Assembly (NCBI RefSeq): GCF_040419245.1
Contig: NZ_JAZHOH010000001.1
Location: 1,054,001 to 1,118,000 of the forward strand
Source of the DNA: Ewingella sp. CoE-038-23
GTDB lineage: Bacteria; Pseudomonadota; Gammaproteobacteria; Enterobacterales; Enterobacteriaceae
DNA: 64,000 nucleotides
Direction of reading: 5' to 3'
Every line of letters begins with the position of its first letter. The stretch's first letter is position 1. The position numbers and the translations under genes are program-made. The notes under the pieces are model-generated. The model was given only the letters and a program-made list of their open reading frames with translations. It made no database searches and was not told the origin of the DNA. Below are positions 30,228 to 39,470 of this stretch, piece by piece.

Positions 30228-31028
30228 TCAGAGATTCTTCATATTTTCCGCTTCTAACTCGCGGAAATATTTAACAGTTTTAACTTTAAGTTCCATGGTG
30301 GACGGTTCGTCACAAACTACCACGGATTTCGCGTGAAGCTGTAAGCAGCTGATGGTCCACATGTGGTTGATGTTGCCTTCAACCGCGGCAGCCAGCGCCT
30401 GTGCTTTAGCATGGCCGGTAACCAGAATCATCACTTCCTCGGCATCCAGCAGGGTGCCCACGCCAACGGTCAGTGCGAATTTAGGCACTAAAGAGACGTC
30501 GTTGTTGAAGAAGCGTGAGTTGGCGATGCGAGTATCGTGAGTCAGGGTCTTGATACGCGTGCGTGAAGCCAGAGAAGAAGCCGGTTCGTTGAACGCGATG
30601 TGACCATCGTTGCCCACGCCGCCCATGAACAGGTTAATTTTGCCGTAGGACTTAATTTTCTCTTCGTACTGACGGCACTCTTCGTTGACGTCTGGTGCGT
30701 TGCCGTTAAGCAGGTTGATGTTTTCACGTGGAATATCAACATGGTCGAAGAAATTACGGTACATGAATGTGTGATAGCTTTCTGGATGTTCCTGCGGCAG
30801 ACCAACATATTCATCCATATTGAAGGTAACCACATTCTTAAAGCTTACTTGGCCCGCTTTATGCATAGCGATAAGATGTTTATAAGCTTCGAGAGGGGTA
30901 CCACCAGTAGGTAAGCCAAGTACGAAAGGACGGTCAGCGGTAGGTTTGAAAGCGTTGATACGTTCGACGATATGACGAGCTGCCCACTTACCGACTTCAG
31001 TAGTGTCATTTAAAGGAATTAATCTCAT
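30228..31028 (-). CDS. nagB: Glucosamine-6-phosphate deaminase
   Basis: A 266-residue enzyme converting GlcN-6-P to fructose-6-P and ammonia, the entry of amino sugars into glycolysis. [12 protein letters not shown] binds the phosphate, [11 protein letters not shown] carries the catalytic Asp, and [16 protein letters not shown] includes the catalytic His and allosteric-class signature. Length equals E. coli NagB. It is first in nagBACD, divergent from nagE. Confidence 0.97.
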   Translation of the reverse strand: MRLIPLNDTTEVGKWAARHIVERINAFKPTADRPFVLGLPTGGTPLEAYKHLIAMHKAGQVSFKNVVTFNMDEYVGLPQEHPESYHTFMYRNFFDHVDIPRENINLLNGNAPDVNEECRQYEEKIKSYGKINLFMGGVGNDGHIAFNEPASSLASRTRIKTLTHDTRIANSRFFNNDVSLVPKFALTVGVGTLLDAEEVMILVTGHAKAQALAAAVEGNINHMWTISCLQLHAKSVVVCDEPSTMELKVKTVKYFRELEAENMKNL

Positions 31029-31214
31029 TACACACCTCTTAGTTTTCAGAACTTGAATATACTTGAATTGGATTTGAAAGCTGTGTTTAAAAGTCCGTCA
31101 TTGTAAGCGTAACCCAACGATGACATGCGGGAGAGGCACAATGCCGTCTAGATTTTTTTAATGATAAAATAAGTTTTGCAAATTGCCTAGGGTTGTGGCC
31201 TGTTAATAGTGTTT

Positions 31215-31236
31215 TTTGGTGATAATTATCACAAAA
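31215..31236. promoter_or_regulatory. CRP-like site upstream of nagE/nagB
   Basis: GGTGA, six bases, TCACA is centred here with AT-rich flanks, close to the CRP consensus TGTGA-N6-TCACA. CRP activation of the divergent nag promoters is established in E. coli. Confidence 0.7.
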
Positions 31237-31243
31237 ATCGAGG

Positions 31244-31270
31244 TTTTAATTTGCGATACGAAATATTTTT
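31244..31270. promoter_or_regulatory. NagC-like operator upstream of nagE
   Basis: AATTTGCGATACGAAAT lies in an AT-rich context, with the ATTT/AAAT arms and CG pairs around the centre seen in E. coli NagC boxes. It lies about 15 bases from the CRP-like site and about 110 bases before nagE. Confidence 0.6.
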
Positions 31271-31373
31271 TTTACACTCCGCAGTGCAGTTGGTTGAATG
31301 AGATTTTAAAGGTAGTAACCATACTTATTAAACTACTTAGGTGATTCGCTCACAGGGCGAATTAGGGGGAAAT

Positions 31374-33329
31374 GTGAATATTCTTGGATTCTTTCAACGG
31401 TTAGGCAGAGCGCTTCAGCTGCCAATCGCTGTGTTGCCAGTCGCGGCACTTTTGCTGCGCTTTGGACAACCAGATCTGCTCAATATGCCGTTTATTGCGC
31501 AAGCTGGTGGGGGTATCTTCGATAACCTCGCTCTTATCTTTGCCATTGGTGTGGCGTCTAGCTGGTCAAAAGACAACGCGGGTGCGGCTGCTTTAGCAGG
31601 CGGTATCGGCTATTTCATTTTGACCAAAGCAATGATCACCATTAACCCAGCAGTCAATATGGGTGTCTTGGCGGGTATCATCACTGGCCTGGTCGGCGGT
31701 ATGGTTTACAACCGCTGGTCTGATATCAAACTTCCAGACTTCCTGAGCTTCTTCGGTGGGAAACGTTTCGTTCCTATCGCAACGGGCTTCTTCTGTCTGA
31801 TCCTTGCTGCTCTGTTCGGTTACGTTTGGCCTCCTGTTCAGGATGCTATCCGCGCCGGCGGTGAGTGGATCGTGGGCGCTGGCGCATTCGGTGCGGGCAT
31901 CTTCGGTTTCGTAAACCGTTTGCTGATCCCAACGGGTCTGCATCAGGTTCTGAACACCATCGCATGGTTCCAGATTGGTGACTTTACCAACGCAGCAGGT
32001 ACCGTGTTCCACGGTGACATCAACCGCTTCTACGCGGGCGATACCACTGCGGGTATGTTCATGTCCGGCTTCTTCCCAATCATGATGTTCGGCCTGCCAG
32101 GTGCAGCCTTCGCCATGTATTTCGCCGCGCCGAAAGAACGTCGTGCATTAGTTGGCGGTATGTTGGTGTCTGTAGCAGTAACAGCATTCCTGACCGGTGT
32201 TACCGAGCCGCTGGAATTCCTGTTCATGTTCTTGGCTCCGCTGCTGTACTTAGTCCACGCGATTTTGACCGGTATCAGCCTGTACATCGCCACCGCGCTG
32301 GGTATCCACGCTGGCTTCTCCTTCTCTGCGGGCGCCATCGACTATGCGTTGATGTACAACCTGCCAGCGGCCAGTAAGAACGTCTGGATGCTGTTGGTGA
32401 TGGGCGTTATCTTCTTCATCATCTACTTCGTGCTGTTCAGCGTGATCATTCGTATGTTCAACCTGAAAACCCCAGGTCGCGAAGATCCAAGCGAAGCCGT
32501 GACGGAACCAGAAGCTAATAGCAATACTGAAGAAGGCTTGAACCAGCTGGCGCTGAGCTACATCGGTGCACTGGGCGGTTCAGACAACTTCAAAGGTATT
32601 GATGCTTGTATCACTCGTCTGCGTCTGACTGTTAAAGATGCCGGTGTGGTGAATGATGCAGCCTGTAAACGTTTGGGCGCGTCAGGTATCGTCCGTCTGA
32701 ACAAACAAAGTATTCAGGTTATCGTTGGTGCTAAAGCCGAATCACTGGCTGATGCGATGAAAAAACAGATTGCTCGCGGTCCAATCCCGGCATCAGCGGC
32801 CACTGTAGCTCCGGCTGCGGCAGCGGTAGCGCCCGTGGCTCAGGCTGTACCTAATGTTGCGAAGAAAACCGTAGAAACGCTGGTTTCTCCAGTTACGGGT
32901 GACATCGTGGCGCTGGAACAGGTTCCTGACGAAGCGTTCGCCAGCAAAGCGGTAGGTGACGGTGTGGCAATTCGCCCAACCGACAAAACCGTGGTTTCTC
33001 CGGCGAGTGGTACCGTGGTGAAAATCTTCAACACTAACCACGCATTCTGCTTAGAAACGGATACCGGCGCTGAGATCGTGGTGCACATGGGTATTGATAC
33101 CGTGGCCCTCGAAGGCAAAGGCTTTACTCGTCTGGTTGAAGAGGGCGCGACAGTCACTGCTGGTCAGCCTGTGCTTGAACTGGATCTGGAATTCCTGAAC
33201 GCCAACGCACGCTCAATGATTAGCCCGGTTGTTGTCAGCAACATCGACGATTACTCAGGCGTTGTTGCAGTAGCCAGCGGCTCAGTCGTTGCGGGTCAAA
33301 CTAAACTGTTCGAGATTCAGTCCAAGTAA
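31374..33329 (+). CDS. nagE: PTS N-acetylglucosamine transporter subunit IICBA
   Basis: A 651-residue phosphotransferase permease that imports GlcNAc and phosphorylates it. The IIC membrane domain covers roughly residues 1-375. The IIB domain has its phospho-Cys in GIDACITRLRL, and a C-terminal IIA domain has its phospho-His in IVVHMGIDTVAL. An Ala/Pro-rich linker (PASAATVAPAAAAVAPVAQ) joins IIB to IIA. The GTG at 31374 is chosen because AGGGGG lies just upstream and the N-terminus then reads NILGFFQRLGRALQLP as in E. coli. Confidence 0.96.
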   Translation: MNILGFFQRLGRALQLPIAVLPVAALLLRFGQPDLLNMPFIAQAGGGIFDNLALIFAIGVASSWSKDNAGAAALAGGIGYFILTKAMITINPAVNMGVLAGIITGLVGGMVYNRWSDIKLPDFLSFFGGKRFVPIATGFFCLILAALFGYVWPPVQDAIRAGGEWIVGAGAFGAGIFGFVNRLLIPTGLHQVLNTIAWFQIGDFTNAAGTVFHGDINRFYAGDTTAGMFMSGFFPIMMFGLPGAAFAMYFAAPKERRALVGGMLVSVAVTAFLTGVTEPLEFLFMFLAPLLYLVHAILTGISLYIATALGIHAGFSFSAGAIDYALMYNLPAASKNVWMLLVMGVIFFIIYFVLFSVIIRMFNLKTPGREDPSEAVTEPEANSNTEEGLNQLALSYIGALGGSDNFKGIDACITRLRLTVKDAGVVNDAACKRLGASGIVRLNKQSIQVIVGAKAESLADAMKKQIARGPIPASAATVAPAAAAVAPVAQAVPNVAKKTVETLVSPVTGDIVALEQVPDEAFASKAVGDGVAIRPTDKTVVSPASGTVVKIFNTNHAFCLETDTGAEIVVHMGIDTVALEGKGFTRLVEEGATVTAGQPVLELDLEFLNANARSMISPVVVSNIDDYSGVVAVASGSVVAGQTKLFEIQSK

Positions 33330-33364
33330 TCCCCCACTGAACTCGCAGTGATGCAGTAAATAAG

Positions 33365-33396
33365 ACGGGAAGAGAGCAATCTCTTCCCGTTTTTTT
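33365..33396 (+). terminator. Terminator after nagE
   Basis: A perfect 11-bp stem (ACGGGAAGAGA with TCTCTTCCCGT) with a GCAA loop is followed by seven T. Confidence 0.92.
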
Positions 33397-33510
33397 GTTT
33401 CAAACCCAGATAACCTCTATTTTATGTAACTAACGGTTGTTTCCCGACGTGGCTTGTTGGAACATATGCGGTTAGTCATTCGAGCCAATGTCGCGTAGAG
33501 GAATTGCACA

Positions 33511-35181
33511 ATGAGTGAGGCTGAAGCCCGCCCAACAAATTTTATCCGTCAGATTATTGATGAAGATCTGGCGTCCGGGAAACACAACACGGTTCACACC
33601 CGTTTCCCGCCTGAGCCTAATGGCTATTTGCATATCGGTCATGCCAAATCAATTTGCCTGAACTTCGGTATTGCTCAAGATTACCAGGGCCAATGCAACC
33701 TGCGCTTTGACGATACCAACCCAGCGAAAGAAGATATCGAGTTCGTTGAGTCCATTAAGCACGACGTTAAGTGGCTGGGCTTCGAGTGGAGCGGGGAGAT
33801 TCAATACTCTTCTAACTACTTCGACCAATTGCACGACTACGCCGTTGAGCTTATCAACAAAGGCTTGGCCTACGTTGACGAACTCTCTCCAGAGCAGATC
33901 CGCGAATACCGTGGAACCCTGACTGCGCCGGGTAAAAACAGCCCATACCGCGATCGTACGCCGGAAGAGAACCTCGCGCTGTTCGCGAAAATGCGCAACG
34001 GTGAGTTCGCTGAAGGTAAGGCGTGTCTGCGTGCCAAAATCGATATGGCTTCGCCATTTATCGTGATGCGTGACCCGGTGATTTACCGTATCAAGTTCGC
34101 GCATCATCACCAGACTGCTGACAAATGGTGCATCTACCCGATGTACGATTTCACCCACTGCATCTCCGATGCGCTGGAAGGGATCACGCATTCGCTGTGT
34201 ACGCTGGAGTTCCAGGACAACCGCCGTCTGTACGACTGGGTGCTGGATAACATCACCATTCCTTGCCATCCGCGTCAGTATGAGTTCTCTCGCCTGAATC
34301 TCGAATACGCCATCATGTCTAAGCGTAAGCTGCAGCTGTTGGTGTCTGAGAAGATTGTAGAAGGCTGGGATGACCCTCGCATGCCAACGGTGTCAGGCCT
34401 GCGTCGCCGTGGCTACACTGCGGCTTCTATCCGTGAATTCTGCCGCCGCATCGGCGTCACCAAGCAAGATAACAACGTTGAAATGATGGCGCTGGAATCC
34501 TGTATCCGTGATGACCTGAATGAAAACGCGCCGCGCGCGATGGCGGTGATCAATCCGGTTAAAGTGGTGATTGAAAACTTCACCGGTGAAGATGTGCAGT
34601 TGGTGACCATGCCAAACCATCCGAACAAGCCAGAAATGGGCAGCCGCGAAGTGCCGTTTACTCGCGAGATCTACATCGATCAGGCTGACTTCCGCGAAGA
34701 AGCGAACAAGCAGTACAAGCGTCTGGTGCTGGGCAAAGAAGTGCGCTTGCGCAATGCTTACGTGATCAAAGCTGAGCGTATTGAGAAAGATGCAGAAGGT
34801 AATATCACCACCATCTTCTGTAGCTATGATGTTGATACACTGAGCAAAGATCCTGCCGATGGCCGCAAAGTGAAAGGCGTCATTCACTGGGTTTCTGCAA
34901 CAGAAGGCAAACCGGCCGAGTTCCGCCTGTATGACCGCCTGTTCAACGTGCCAAACCCGGCGCAAGCTGAAGACTTCCTGACCACCATTAACCCTGAGTC
35001 ACTGGTGATTGCACAAGGTTTTGTCGAGCCAAGCCTCGGTGCCGCGCAGCCAGAAGTGAGCCTGCAGTTTGAACGTGAAGGTTACTTCTGTGCCGACAGC
35101 CGCTACTCCAGTGCAGAACATTTAGTGTTCAACCGTACTGTTGGCCTGCGTGATACGTGGGAAAGCAAACCGGCTGTTTAA
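33511..35181 (+). CDS. glnS: Glutamine--tRNA ligase
   Basis: A 556-residue class I synthetase. The HIGH motif is in [16 protein letters not shown] and the KMSKS-type loop is [11 protein letters not shown]. The C-terminal beta-barrel anticodon-binding domains complete the usual length. A clear GAGGA lies upstream of the ATG. It charges the three tRNA-Gln encoded about 9 kb away. Confidence 0.98.
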   Translation: MSEAEARPTNFIRQIIDEDLASGKHNTVHTRFPPEPNGYLHIGHAKSICLNFGIAQDYQGQCNLRFDDTNPAKEDIEFVESIKHDVKWLGFEWSGEIQYSSNYFDQLHDYAVELINKGLAYVDELSPEQIREYRGTLTAPGKNSPYRDRTPEENLALFAKMRNGEFAEGKACLRAKIDMASPFIVMRDPVIYRIKFAHHHQTADKWCIYPMYDFTHCISDALEGITHSLCTLEFQDNRRLYDWVLDNITIPCHPRQYEFSRLNLEYAIMSKRKLQLLVSEKIVEGWDDPRMPTVSGLRRRGYTAASIREFCRRIGVTKQDNNVEMMALESCIRDDLNENAPRAMAVINPVKVVIENFTGEDVQLVTMPNHPNKPEMGSREVPFTREIYIDQADFREEANKQYKRLVLGKEVRLRNAYVIKAERIEKDAEGNITTIFCSYDVDTLSKDPADGRKVKGVIHWVSATEGKPAEFRLYDRLFNVPNPAQAEDFLTTINPESLVIAQGFVEPSLGAAQPEVSLQFEREGYFCADSRYSSAEHLVFNRTVGLRDTWESKPAV

Positions 35182-35205
35182 TCGCGCGAGTGATTAACCC
35201 TGTTA

Positions 35206-35232
35206 AAAACGCAGCCTTGGCTGCGTTTTTTT
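35206..35232 (+). terminator. Terminator after glnS
   Basis: AAAACGCAGCC pairs with GGCTGCGTTTT around two bases and runs into seven T. Confidence 0.9.
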
Positions 35233-35487
35233 ATGTCCAAAATTTCCCTTCAGTCACATTCATTCCCTTCTTTATTTTATTTATCCAAAACGCTAAGCAT
35301 AAAAACGATCAAAATTTTATTTCTTAACACGAATTAATGCTTGCCGATAAATATGTGATCGCTGATGCATTTTCATGAATTATCACTGAAACATTACACT
35401 GCCAGAGCTTTGTTTTTATTTAATTTGTTGATTTAAATGGTTTATTTTTAATAATGAAATTAAATTCAACCTTTTCATCCTTTTGTA

Positions 35488-35507
35488 ACATAAATACATA
35501 TTTATGT
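35488..35507. promoter_or_regulatory. Inverted repeat upstream of chiP
   Basis: ACATAAATA, two bases, TATTTATGT form a perfect dyad 180 bases before chiP. It could be an operator for a regulator I cannot name. Confidence 0.35.
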
Positions 35508-35550
35508 GCACTTTGTCATGTTTCTGATATTTGTATTTAATTACTGATTG

Positions 35551-35571
35551 ATAATTCGCGCCGCGAAAAAT
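35551..35571. promoter_or_regulatory. NagC-like operator upstream of chiP
   Basis: A TTCGCG-C-CGCGAA dyad is flanked by AT-rich arms (ATAA and AAATA). E. coli chiP is repressed by NagC, so the site agrees with known regulation. Confidence 0.6.
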
Positions 35572-35649
35572 AGTCTAAACCTTGTTTACAGTGCTGGTTT
35601 GCTATTAGCGACTGGCCTATTACCCGTTTGGGTTTGCGTTAACTTTCAA

Positions 35650-35668
35650 GTCAAAAAGAGGATTTCCC
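35650..35668 (+). promoter_or_regulatory. Probable ChiX pairing site over the chiP ribosome binding site
   Basis: GTCAAAAAGAGGATTTC spans the chiP Shine-Dalgarno. From memory, the E. coli ChiX pairing region is complementary to GTCAAAGAGGAATTTC, so most of the duplex can form here with a two-base difference in the A run. The chiX gene itself is not in the window. Confidence 0.5.
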
Positions 35669-37150
35669 ATGTTGAGTCAATTTAACAGGGGCAGGGCCGC
35701 GGCTGGCCTTAACCCAAGAGCAAGAATGAAACCGATTTCTCTGGCGCTCGCTGGAACCTTGTTAGGCGGTGGCTTGATGAGTATGCCGGACGCCCAAGCG
35801 GCAGGCTTTATTGATGATTCATCGCTCACCGGCGGCATCTATTACTGGCAGCGTGAACGTGACCGTAAAGATCTGAATAAAACCAAAGAAGAAACCCGTC
35901 CTGACGGCAGCAAAGTGACGGTAAACAACCCCGATTATAATAAATACGCCACCAACCTTTCTCACTCCACGGCCAACTTAAACCTCGATTTCTCCTCCGG
36001 TTATGCCTGGGACATGTTCGGTATTGATCTGGCAGCCTTCACCGCCGTTGAGCTTGCCGAAGCCAGTGACAGCGGCCACCCGAACGAAATCGCGTTCTCC
36101 TCCAGCAACCATGCTTATGACGAAGATTACTCTGGCGATAAAGGCGGGGTCAGCCTGTATAAAGCAGCGGGTAAATTTAAATATGGCGGCTTCTGGGGCC
36201 ATGCAGGTTATATCCAACCCACCGGCCAGACGCTGATTGCACCGCACTGGAGCTTTATGCCGGGCACTTATCGCGGCGCCGAAGCGGGCTATAAACATGA
36301 CTTTGGCGACCCGGGCGAACTGAGCTTCTCCTACATGTGGGCCGACGAGTACAAATCCCCGTGGCACCTTGAGATGGATGATTTCCGCCGTGCTGACCGC
36401 ACTACTGGCGTCTCTTACATTCATTCACTGGGCGCCAAATACGACTTCAAAAATGACTTCGTGCTGGAAGCGGCTTTTGGCCAAGCCGAGAACTACGTTG
36501 ACCAATACTTTGGAAAGGCCTCTTATAAACTTGAGCTGGCGGGTAACCCACTGACCACCAGCTATCAGTTCTACGGCTCGAAAGACAAAATTGGTGACAG
36601 CAGCGATCCAAACAGTCTGTACGACGGCATGGCTTGGTTGCAGGCGCTGACCTTCGGCTACACCACCGGGCAATTTAACTGGCGCCTCGAAGGCACCATG
36701 GTTAAGGCGGATGGCAACCAAGGTTATTTCCTGCAACGCATGACCCCTACGTATTCTTCTTCTAACGGCCGTCTTGACGTGTGGTGGGACAACCGTTCCG
36801 ACTTCAACGCCAACGGCGAGAAAGCTGTGTATGCGGGCGTGCTGTATGACTTAGCGAAATGGGATCTTCCGGGCTTCGCGGTGGGCGGTTCTTATGTCTA
36901 CGCATGGGATGCAAAACCAAGCTCCAACCCGATTTATGACCAGAGCCAGCGTTTGAAAGAGAGTGCGTGGAGCCTCGACGCGCTGTACACCGTGCAGGGC
37001 GGCCGTGCCAAAGGCACCTTGTTCAAGCTTCACTATACCCAGTATGACAACCATTCCGACATCCCAAGCTGGGGCGGTGGCTACGGCAACATCTTCCAGG
37101 ATGAGAAAGACGTGAAGTTCATTGTTATTGCGCCATTCACTATTTTCTAA
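35669..37150 (+). CDS. chiP: Chitoporin ChiP (OprD-family outer membrane porin)
   Basis: A 493-residue outer-membrane channel for chitooligosaccharides. A long signal region ends near MPDAQAAGF. The mature part is rich in aromatic beta-strands, and the C-terminus ends [11 protein letters not shown] with the terminal Phe typical of barrel proteins. It is about 25 residues longer than the E. coli protein, partly in the N-terminal pre-sequence. It precedes the lipoprotein chiQ by 23 bases. Placement after glnS is as in E. coli. Confidence 0.94.
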   Translation: MLSQFNRGRAAAGLNPRARMKPISLALAGTLLGGGLMSMPDAQAAGFIDDSSLTGGIYYWQRERDRKDLNKTKEETRPDGSKVTVNNPDYNKYATNLSHSTANLNLDFSSGYAWDMFGIDLAAFTAVELAEASDSGHPNEIAFSSSNHAYDEDYSGDKGGVSLYKAAGKFKYGGFWGHAGYIQPTGQTLIAPHWSFMPGTYRGAEAGYKHDFGDPGELSFSYMWADEYKSPWHLEMDDFRRADRTTGVSYIHSLGAKYDFKNDFVLEAAFGQAENYVDQYFGKASYKLELAGNPLTTSYQFYGSKDKIGDSSDPNSLYDGMAWLQALTFGYTTGQFNWRLEGTMVKADGNQGYFLQRMTPTYSSSNGRLDVWWDNRSDFNANGEKAVYAGVLYDLAKWDLPGFAVGGSYVYAWDAKPSSNPIYDQSQRLKESAWSLDALYTVQGGRAKGTLFKLHYTQYDNHSDIPSWGGGYGNIFQDEKDVKFIVIAPFTIF

Positions 37151-37173
37151 TATCGGACTCTGGGTAAAAAATA

Positions 37174-37527
37174 ATGAAAATGAAATCGATTAAAAATGTG
37201 TTGTTGGTGGTGGCTTCTGTCGCTTTGCTGGGCGCCTGTTCTGACCCGAGTGCCAGTAAGGCCGACCAGCTTCGTCACTCTTACACCAACTGTATCAATA
37301 CCTCGAATGGCGAAGCCGATAAGCTAGCGACCTGCCAGACCATTCTGGAATCGCTGCAGAAAGAGAAAGCCCATGAGGCGTTTGCAAAGAAAGAAACCGT
37401 GCGGGTTATTGACTACCAGAAATGCCTGACGGCGCGTAAAACCGGCGATGGTCAAAGCTATGCCGAGGATTGCGGTAAAATCTGGCAGGAGATCAAAGCC
37501 AACAACTCGCCGAGCGCCATGAAGTAA
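37174..37527 (+). CDS. chiQ: ChiQ lipoprotein (YbfN family)
   Basis: A 117-residue lipoprotein with signal MKMKSIKNVLLVVASVALL and lipobox LLGAC. The mature part holds four further Cys and an alpha-helical repeat around residues 36-100. It is co-transcribed with chiP and its molecular role is not known. Confidence 0.9.
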   Translation: MKMKSIKNVLLVVASVALLGACSDPSASKADQLRHSYTNCINTSNGEADKLATCQTILESLQKEKAHEAFAKKETVRVIDYQKCLTARKTGDGQSYAEDCGKIWQEIKANNSPSAMK

Positions 37528-37585
37528 GGTGAGTTGACGGGCGCAAGCGGCAGGGCAGTCAGCCTCGCCGCCAGCCACAATGAAG

Positions 37586-37620
37586 AACCCCGATTTCTGA
37601 TGCAGAGATCGGGGTTTTTT
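37586..37620 (+). terminator. Terminator after chiPQ
   Basis: AACCCCGATTTCT pairs with AGAGATCGGGGTT (imperfect at the top) and is followed by a T-run. Confidence 0.88.
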
Positions 37621-37654
37621 AATGTCTGAAGCGAGCGGGGAGGAAATTAGGCAT

Positions 37655-37676
37655 AAAAAAAACCGCTTTTCAGCGG
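37655..37676 (-). terminator. Terminator after fur
   Basis: CCGCT pairs with AGCGG around a four-base loop and is followed on the minus strand by eight T. The stem is short but the U-tract is long. Confidence 0.75.
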
Positions 37677-37734
37677 CTAATTTTAGTTCTGCTCCATCTC
37701 AGGCAGAACATAACGCATGACTACAGAACTGCAA

Positions 37735-38190
37735 TTACAGTGCTGGTTTATCGTTATGCAGGCTGTCATCTTCACGGCAGTCACCCAGTTCGCAGTGGCC
37801 GTACAGATAGAGGCTGTGGTTAGTCAGTTTAATGCCATGTTTCTTCGCAATCTCACGCTGACGCGCTTCGATTGACTCATCGCGGAATTCAATAACGCGG
37901 CCGCAATCAAGGCAAATCAGGTGGTCGTGGTGATGCTGTTGGGTCAGTTCGAAAACAGATTTGCCGCCTTCGAAATTATGACGGGTAACGATACCTGCGT
38001 CATCAAATTGGTTCAGAACGCGGTAAACCGTCGCCAGACCAATCTCTTCACCCATATCAATTAATTGTTTGTACAAATCTTCCGCGCTGACGTGATGACC
38101 TTCCGGCGCTTGCAGCACTTCCAGGATCTTAAGTCGCGGAAGCGTGACTTTTAAGCCAGCTTTCTTCAGTGCGGTATTATTGTCAGTCAT
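37735..38190 (-). CDS. fur: Ferric uptake regulator Fur
   Basis: A 151-residue iron-dependent repressor. An N-terminal winged HTH (LKVTLPRLKILEVLQ) is followed by a dimerisation domain with the metal ligands HHHDHLICLDCG and a second Cys pair CELGDC. Length and sequence are close to E. coli Fur (148). The start overlaps the stop of a short upstream ORF, and no strong separate ribosome binding site is seen next to the ATG, suggesting translational coupling. Confidence 0.98.
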   Translation of the reverse strand: MTDNNTALKKAGLKVTLPRLKILEVLQAPEGHHVSAEDLYKQLIDMGEEIGLATVYRVLNQFDDAGIVTRHNFEGGKSVFELTQQHHHDHLICLDCGRVIEFRDESIEARQREIAKKHGIKLTNHSLYLYGHCELGDCREDDSLHNDKPAL

Positions 38191-38231
38191 GCGGATTCAG
38201 TCCTGTTACTATGCTTGTCACGTTGAGGCAT
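38187..38231 (-). CDS. Short upstream ORF overlapping the fur start (uof-like)
   Basis: A 14-codon ORF reads MPQRDKHSNRTESA and its TGA stop overlaps the fur ATG (ATGA). An in-frame stop lies just upstream, so it cannot be longer. In E. coli the short ORF uof precedes fur, couples its translation and is the RyhB target. This ORF has the same geometry but is shorter, and its own ribosome binding site is weak. Coding status is unproven. Confidence 0.4.
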   Translation of the reverse strand: MPQRDKHSNRTESA

Positions 38232-38470
38232 GAAGCCTGTGGTATCAGTTCATGGTGAATAGGGGGATCTGTTAACGAAGATCACACTTTTCACGACTGT
38301 CGCGATCAGATCGCAACGGCTTGATCAATAGAATAAACCAAGATCTAAGTGTACCTTGATACCGCTGAAAGTTACAATTTTGTAGCGGTTAAATTGTTAA
38401 TTTCAGTAATAGATTGGCCCTTTCGACGTGTAATCAACGACTCAGGGCCTTTCTTGCTATCAGCTAATGA

Positions 38471-38998
38471 TCAGCCAATGATTTCAGCTAAACTTAATTC
38501 TTCGGTGATCTGTTTCACCCATGCATCCACGCGCTCATTGGTCAGTTCTGGTTGACGGTCTTCGTCAATCGCCAGACCGATGAAGTGAGTGTCATCCGCC
38601 ATACCTTTTGAGGCTTCGTAGTGATAACCGGCTGTTGGCCAGTGTCCTACAATAACCGCGCCGCGTGGCTCGATGATGTCACGCACGGTGCCCATCGCAT
38701 CACAGAAGTATTCGGCATAATCTTCCTGATCGCCACAGCCAAACAGGGCAACCAGCTTACCTTCGAAATCTATCTCTTCCAGCGATGGGAAAAAGTCGTC
38801 CCAGTCACACTGTGCTTCGCCGTAATACCAGGTTGGAATGCCGATCAGCAAAATATCGAATTTTTCCAAATCCTCTTTGCTGCTTTTCGCAATGTCATGT
38901 ACCTCGGCAACATCTTTACCCAACTGCTTTTGGATCATTTTTGCGATGTTTTCGGTGTTACCTGTATCGGATCCAAAGAAGATTCCTACTACGGCCAT
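38471..38998 (-). CDS. fldA: Flavodoxin 1
   Basis: A 175-residue FMN electron carrier that serves MetH, IspG/IspH, biotin synthase and radical-SAM activation. The phosphate loop is GSDTGNTENIAKMI, and the FMN-flanking loops are TWYYGEAQCDWDDF and GCGDQEDYAEYF. It is nearly identical to E. coli FldA and lies directly upstream of fur. Confidence 0.98.
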   Translation of the reverse strand: MAVVGIFFGSDTGNTENIAKMIQKQLGKDVAEVHDIAKSSKEDLEKFDILLIGIPTWYYGEAQCDWDDFFPSLEEIDFEGKLVALFGCGDQEDYAEYFCDAMGTVRDIIEPRGAVIVGHWPTAGYHYEASKGMADDTHFIGLAIDEDRQPELTNERVDAWVKQITEELSLAEIIG

Positions 38999-39287
38999 AA
39001 GATTTCTAACCTCTTGTTCTCAATGAAAAGCCTGATCCTAACTATCCGTTGCGTCGGCCATTTGATTGGCGGAGTGGGGATAGCGGAAATATACCCTAGG
39101 CAATAATGCCGCAAATAATAACAAACTCATCACGCAGAGAACATGCCTCTACGCAGCTTGCAGTTAACTAACAAGTTTATCGAGCATTGCCGGCGAGCGT
39201 TATCGCCTTTGTGTGTTTTGTGTGGCTATTCGGCTCATACAAAGTGCGCACTCCCTAAGCAAAACTGAAAGAATTTCACGTTGCTCC

Positions 39288-39314
39288 TAAATTTTACCCA
39301 CCCAGCGCCGATAG
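39288..39314 (+). promoter_or_regulatory. FliA (sigma-28) promoter for the chemoreceptor gene
   Basis: TAAATTTT, eleven bases, GCCGATAG matches the flagellar class 3 consensus TAAAGTTT-N11-GCCGATAA at 14 of 16 positions with exact spacing. It would place the receptor in the flagellar and chemotaxis regulon and give a leader of about 150 bases. Confidence 0.85.
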
Positions 39315-39349
39315 ATGAAGCGAGAGGAAACTCGTCAGTACAAGCAATC

Positions 39350-39420
39350 GATGCCCGGAGAGGTGTTCACCATGTCCCGCGGCCTATGCCTTCCGGCGAC
39401 CTGTCTTGATTCTCCGCATC
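39350..39420 (+). promoter_or_regulatory. Structured leader upstream of the chemoreceptor gene
   Basis: GATGC-CC-GGAGA (39350-39361) can pair with TCTCC-GCATC (39411-39420). Inner elements GGTG/CACC (39362-39371) and GG/CC-rich stems lie between them. The outer stem would hide the Shine-Dalgarno of the short ORF at 39372. I do not recognise a known riboswitch class. Confidence 0.45.
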
Positions 39421-39428
39421 CCCGTTAA
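39372..39428 (+). CDS. 18-codon upstream ORF in the chemoreceptor leader
   Basis: An ATG with a strong GGAGAGG eight bases upstream opens an 18-residue frame, MSRGLCLPATCLDSPHPR, ending in TAA 42 bases before the receptor start. Its position within a foldable leader suggests a leader peptide or an RNA element in which the apparent ORF is incidental. Confidence 0.35.
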   Translation: MSRGLCLPATCLDSPHPR

Positions 39429-39470
39429 TACACATAAAAAGAAACAGAGCTGTTTCACGAGAGGCACATC

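Larger units (their letters stand above)
31029..31373. other. 345-base nagB-nagE divergent control region
   Basis: The region separates the two divergent nag units and carries a CRP-like site and a NagC-like operator (listed separately) nearer to nagE. In E. coli NagC binds two boxes here and loops the DNA; I could not identify the nagB-proximal box with confidence. Confidence 0.6.
35233..35668. other. 436-base AT-rich region upstream of chiP
   Basis: The region has no ORF of coding character. It holds a perfect AT-rich inverted repeat (35488-35507), a NagC-like operator (35551-35571) and the chiP leader with a probable ChiX pairing site. A TGTGA-N6-TGCAT half-match to CRP lies near 35354. 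Confidence 0.5.
38999..39470. other. 472-base region between fldA and the chemoreceptor gene
   Basis: The fldA-proximal half carries the fldA promoter. The other half holds a FliA promoter, a structured leader and a short upstream ORF, listed separately. E. coli has no chemoreceptor gene here. Confidence 0.6.

Noticed and set aside
39350..39428. c-di-GMP-I riboswitch upstream of the chemoreceptor gene
   Set aside because: The conserved GGGACGCAAAGCC-type core and tetraloop receptor are absent, although a foldable leader is present.
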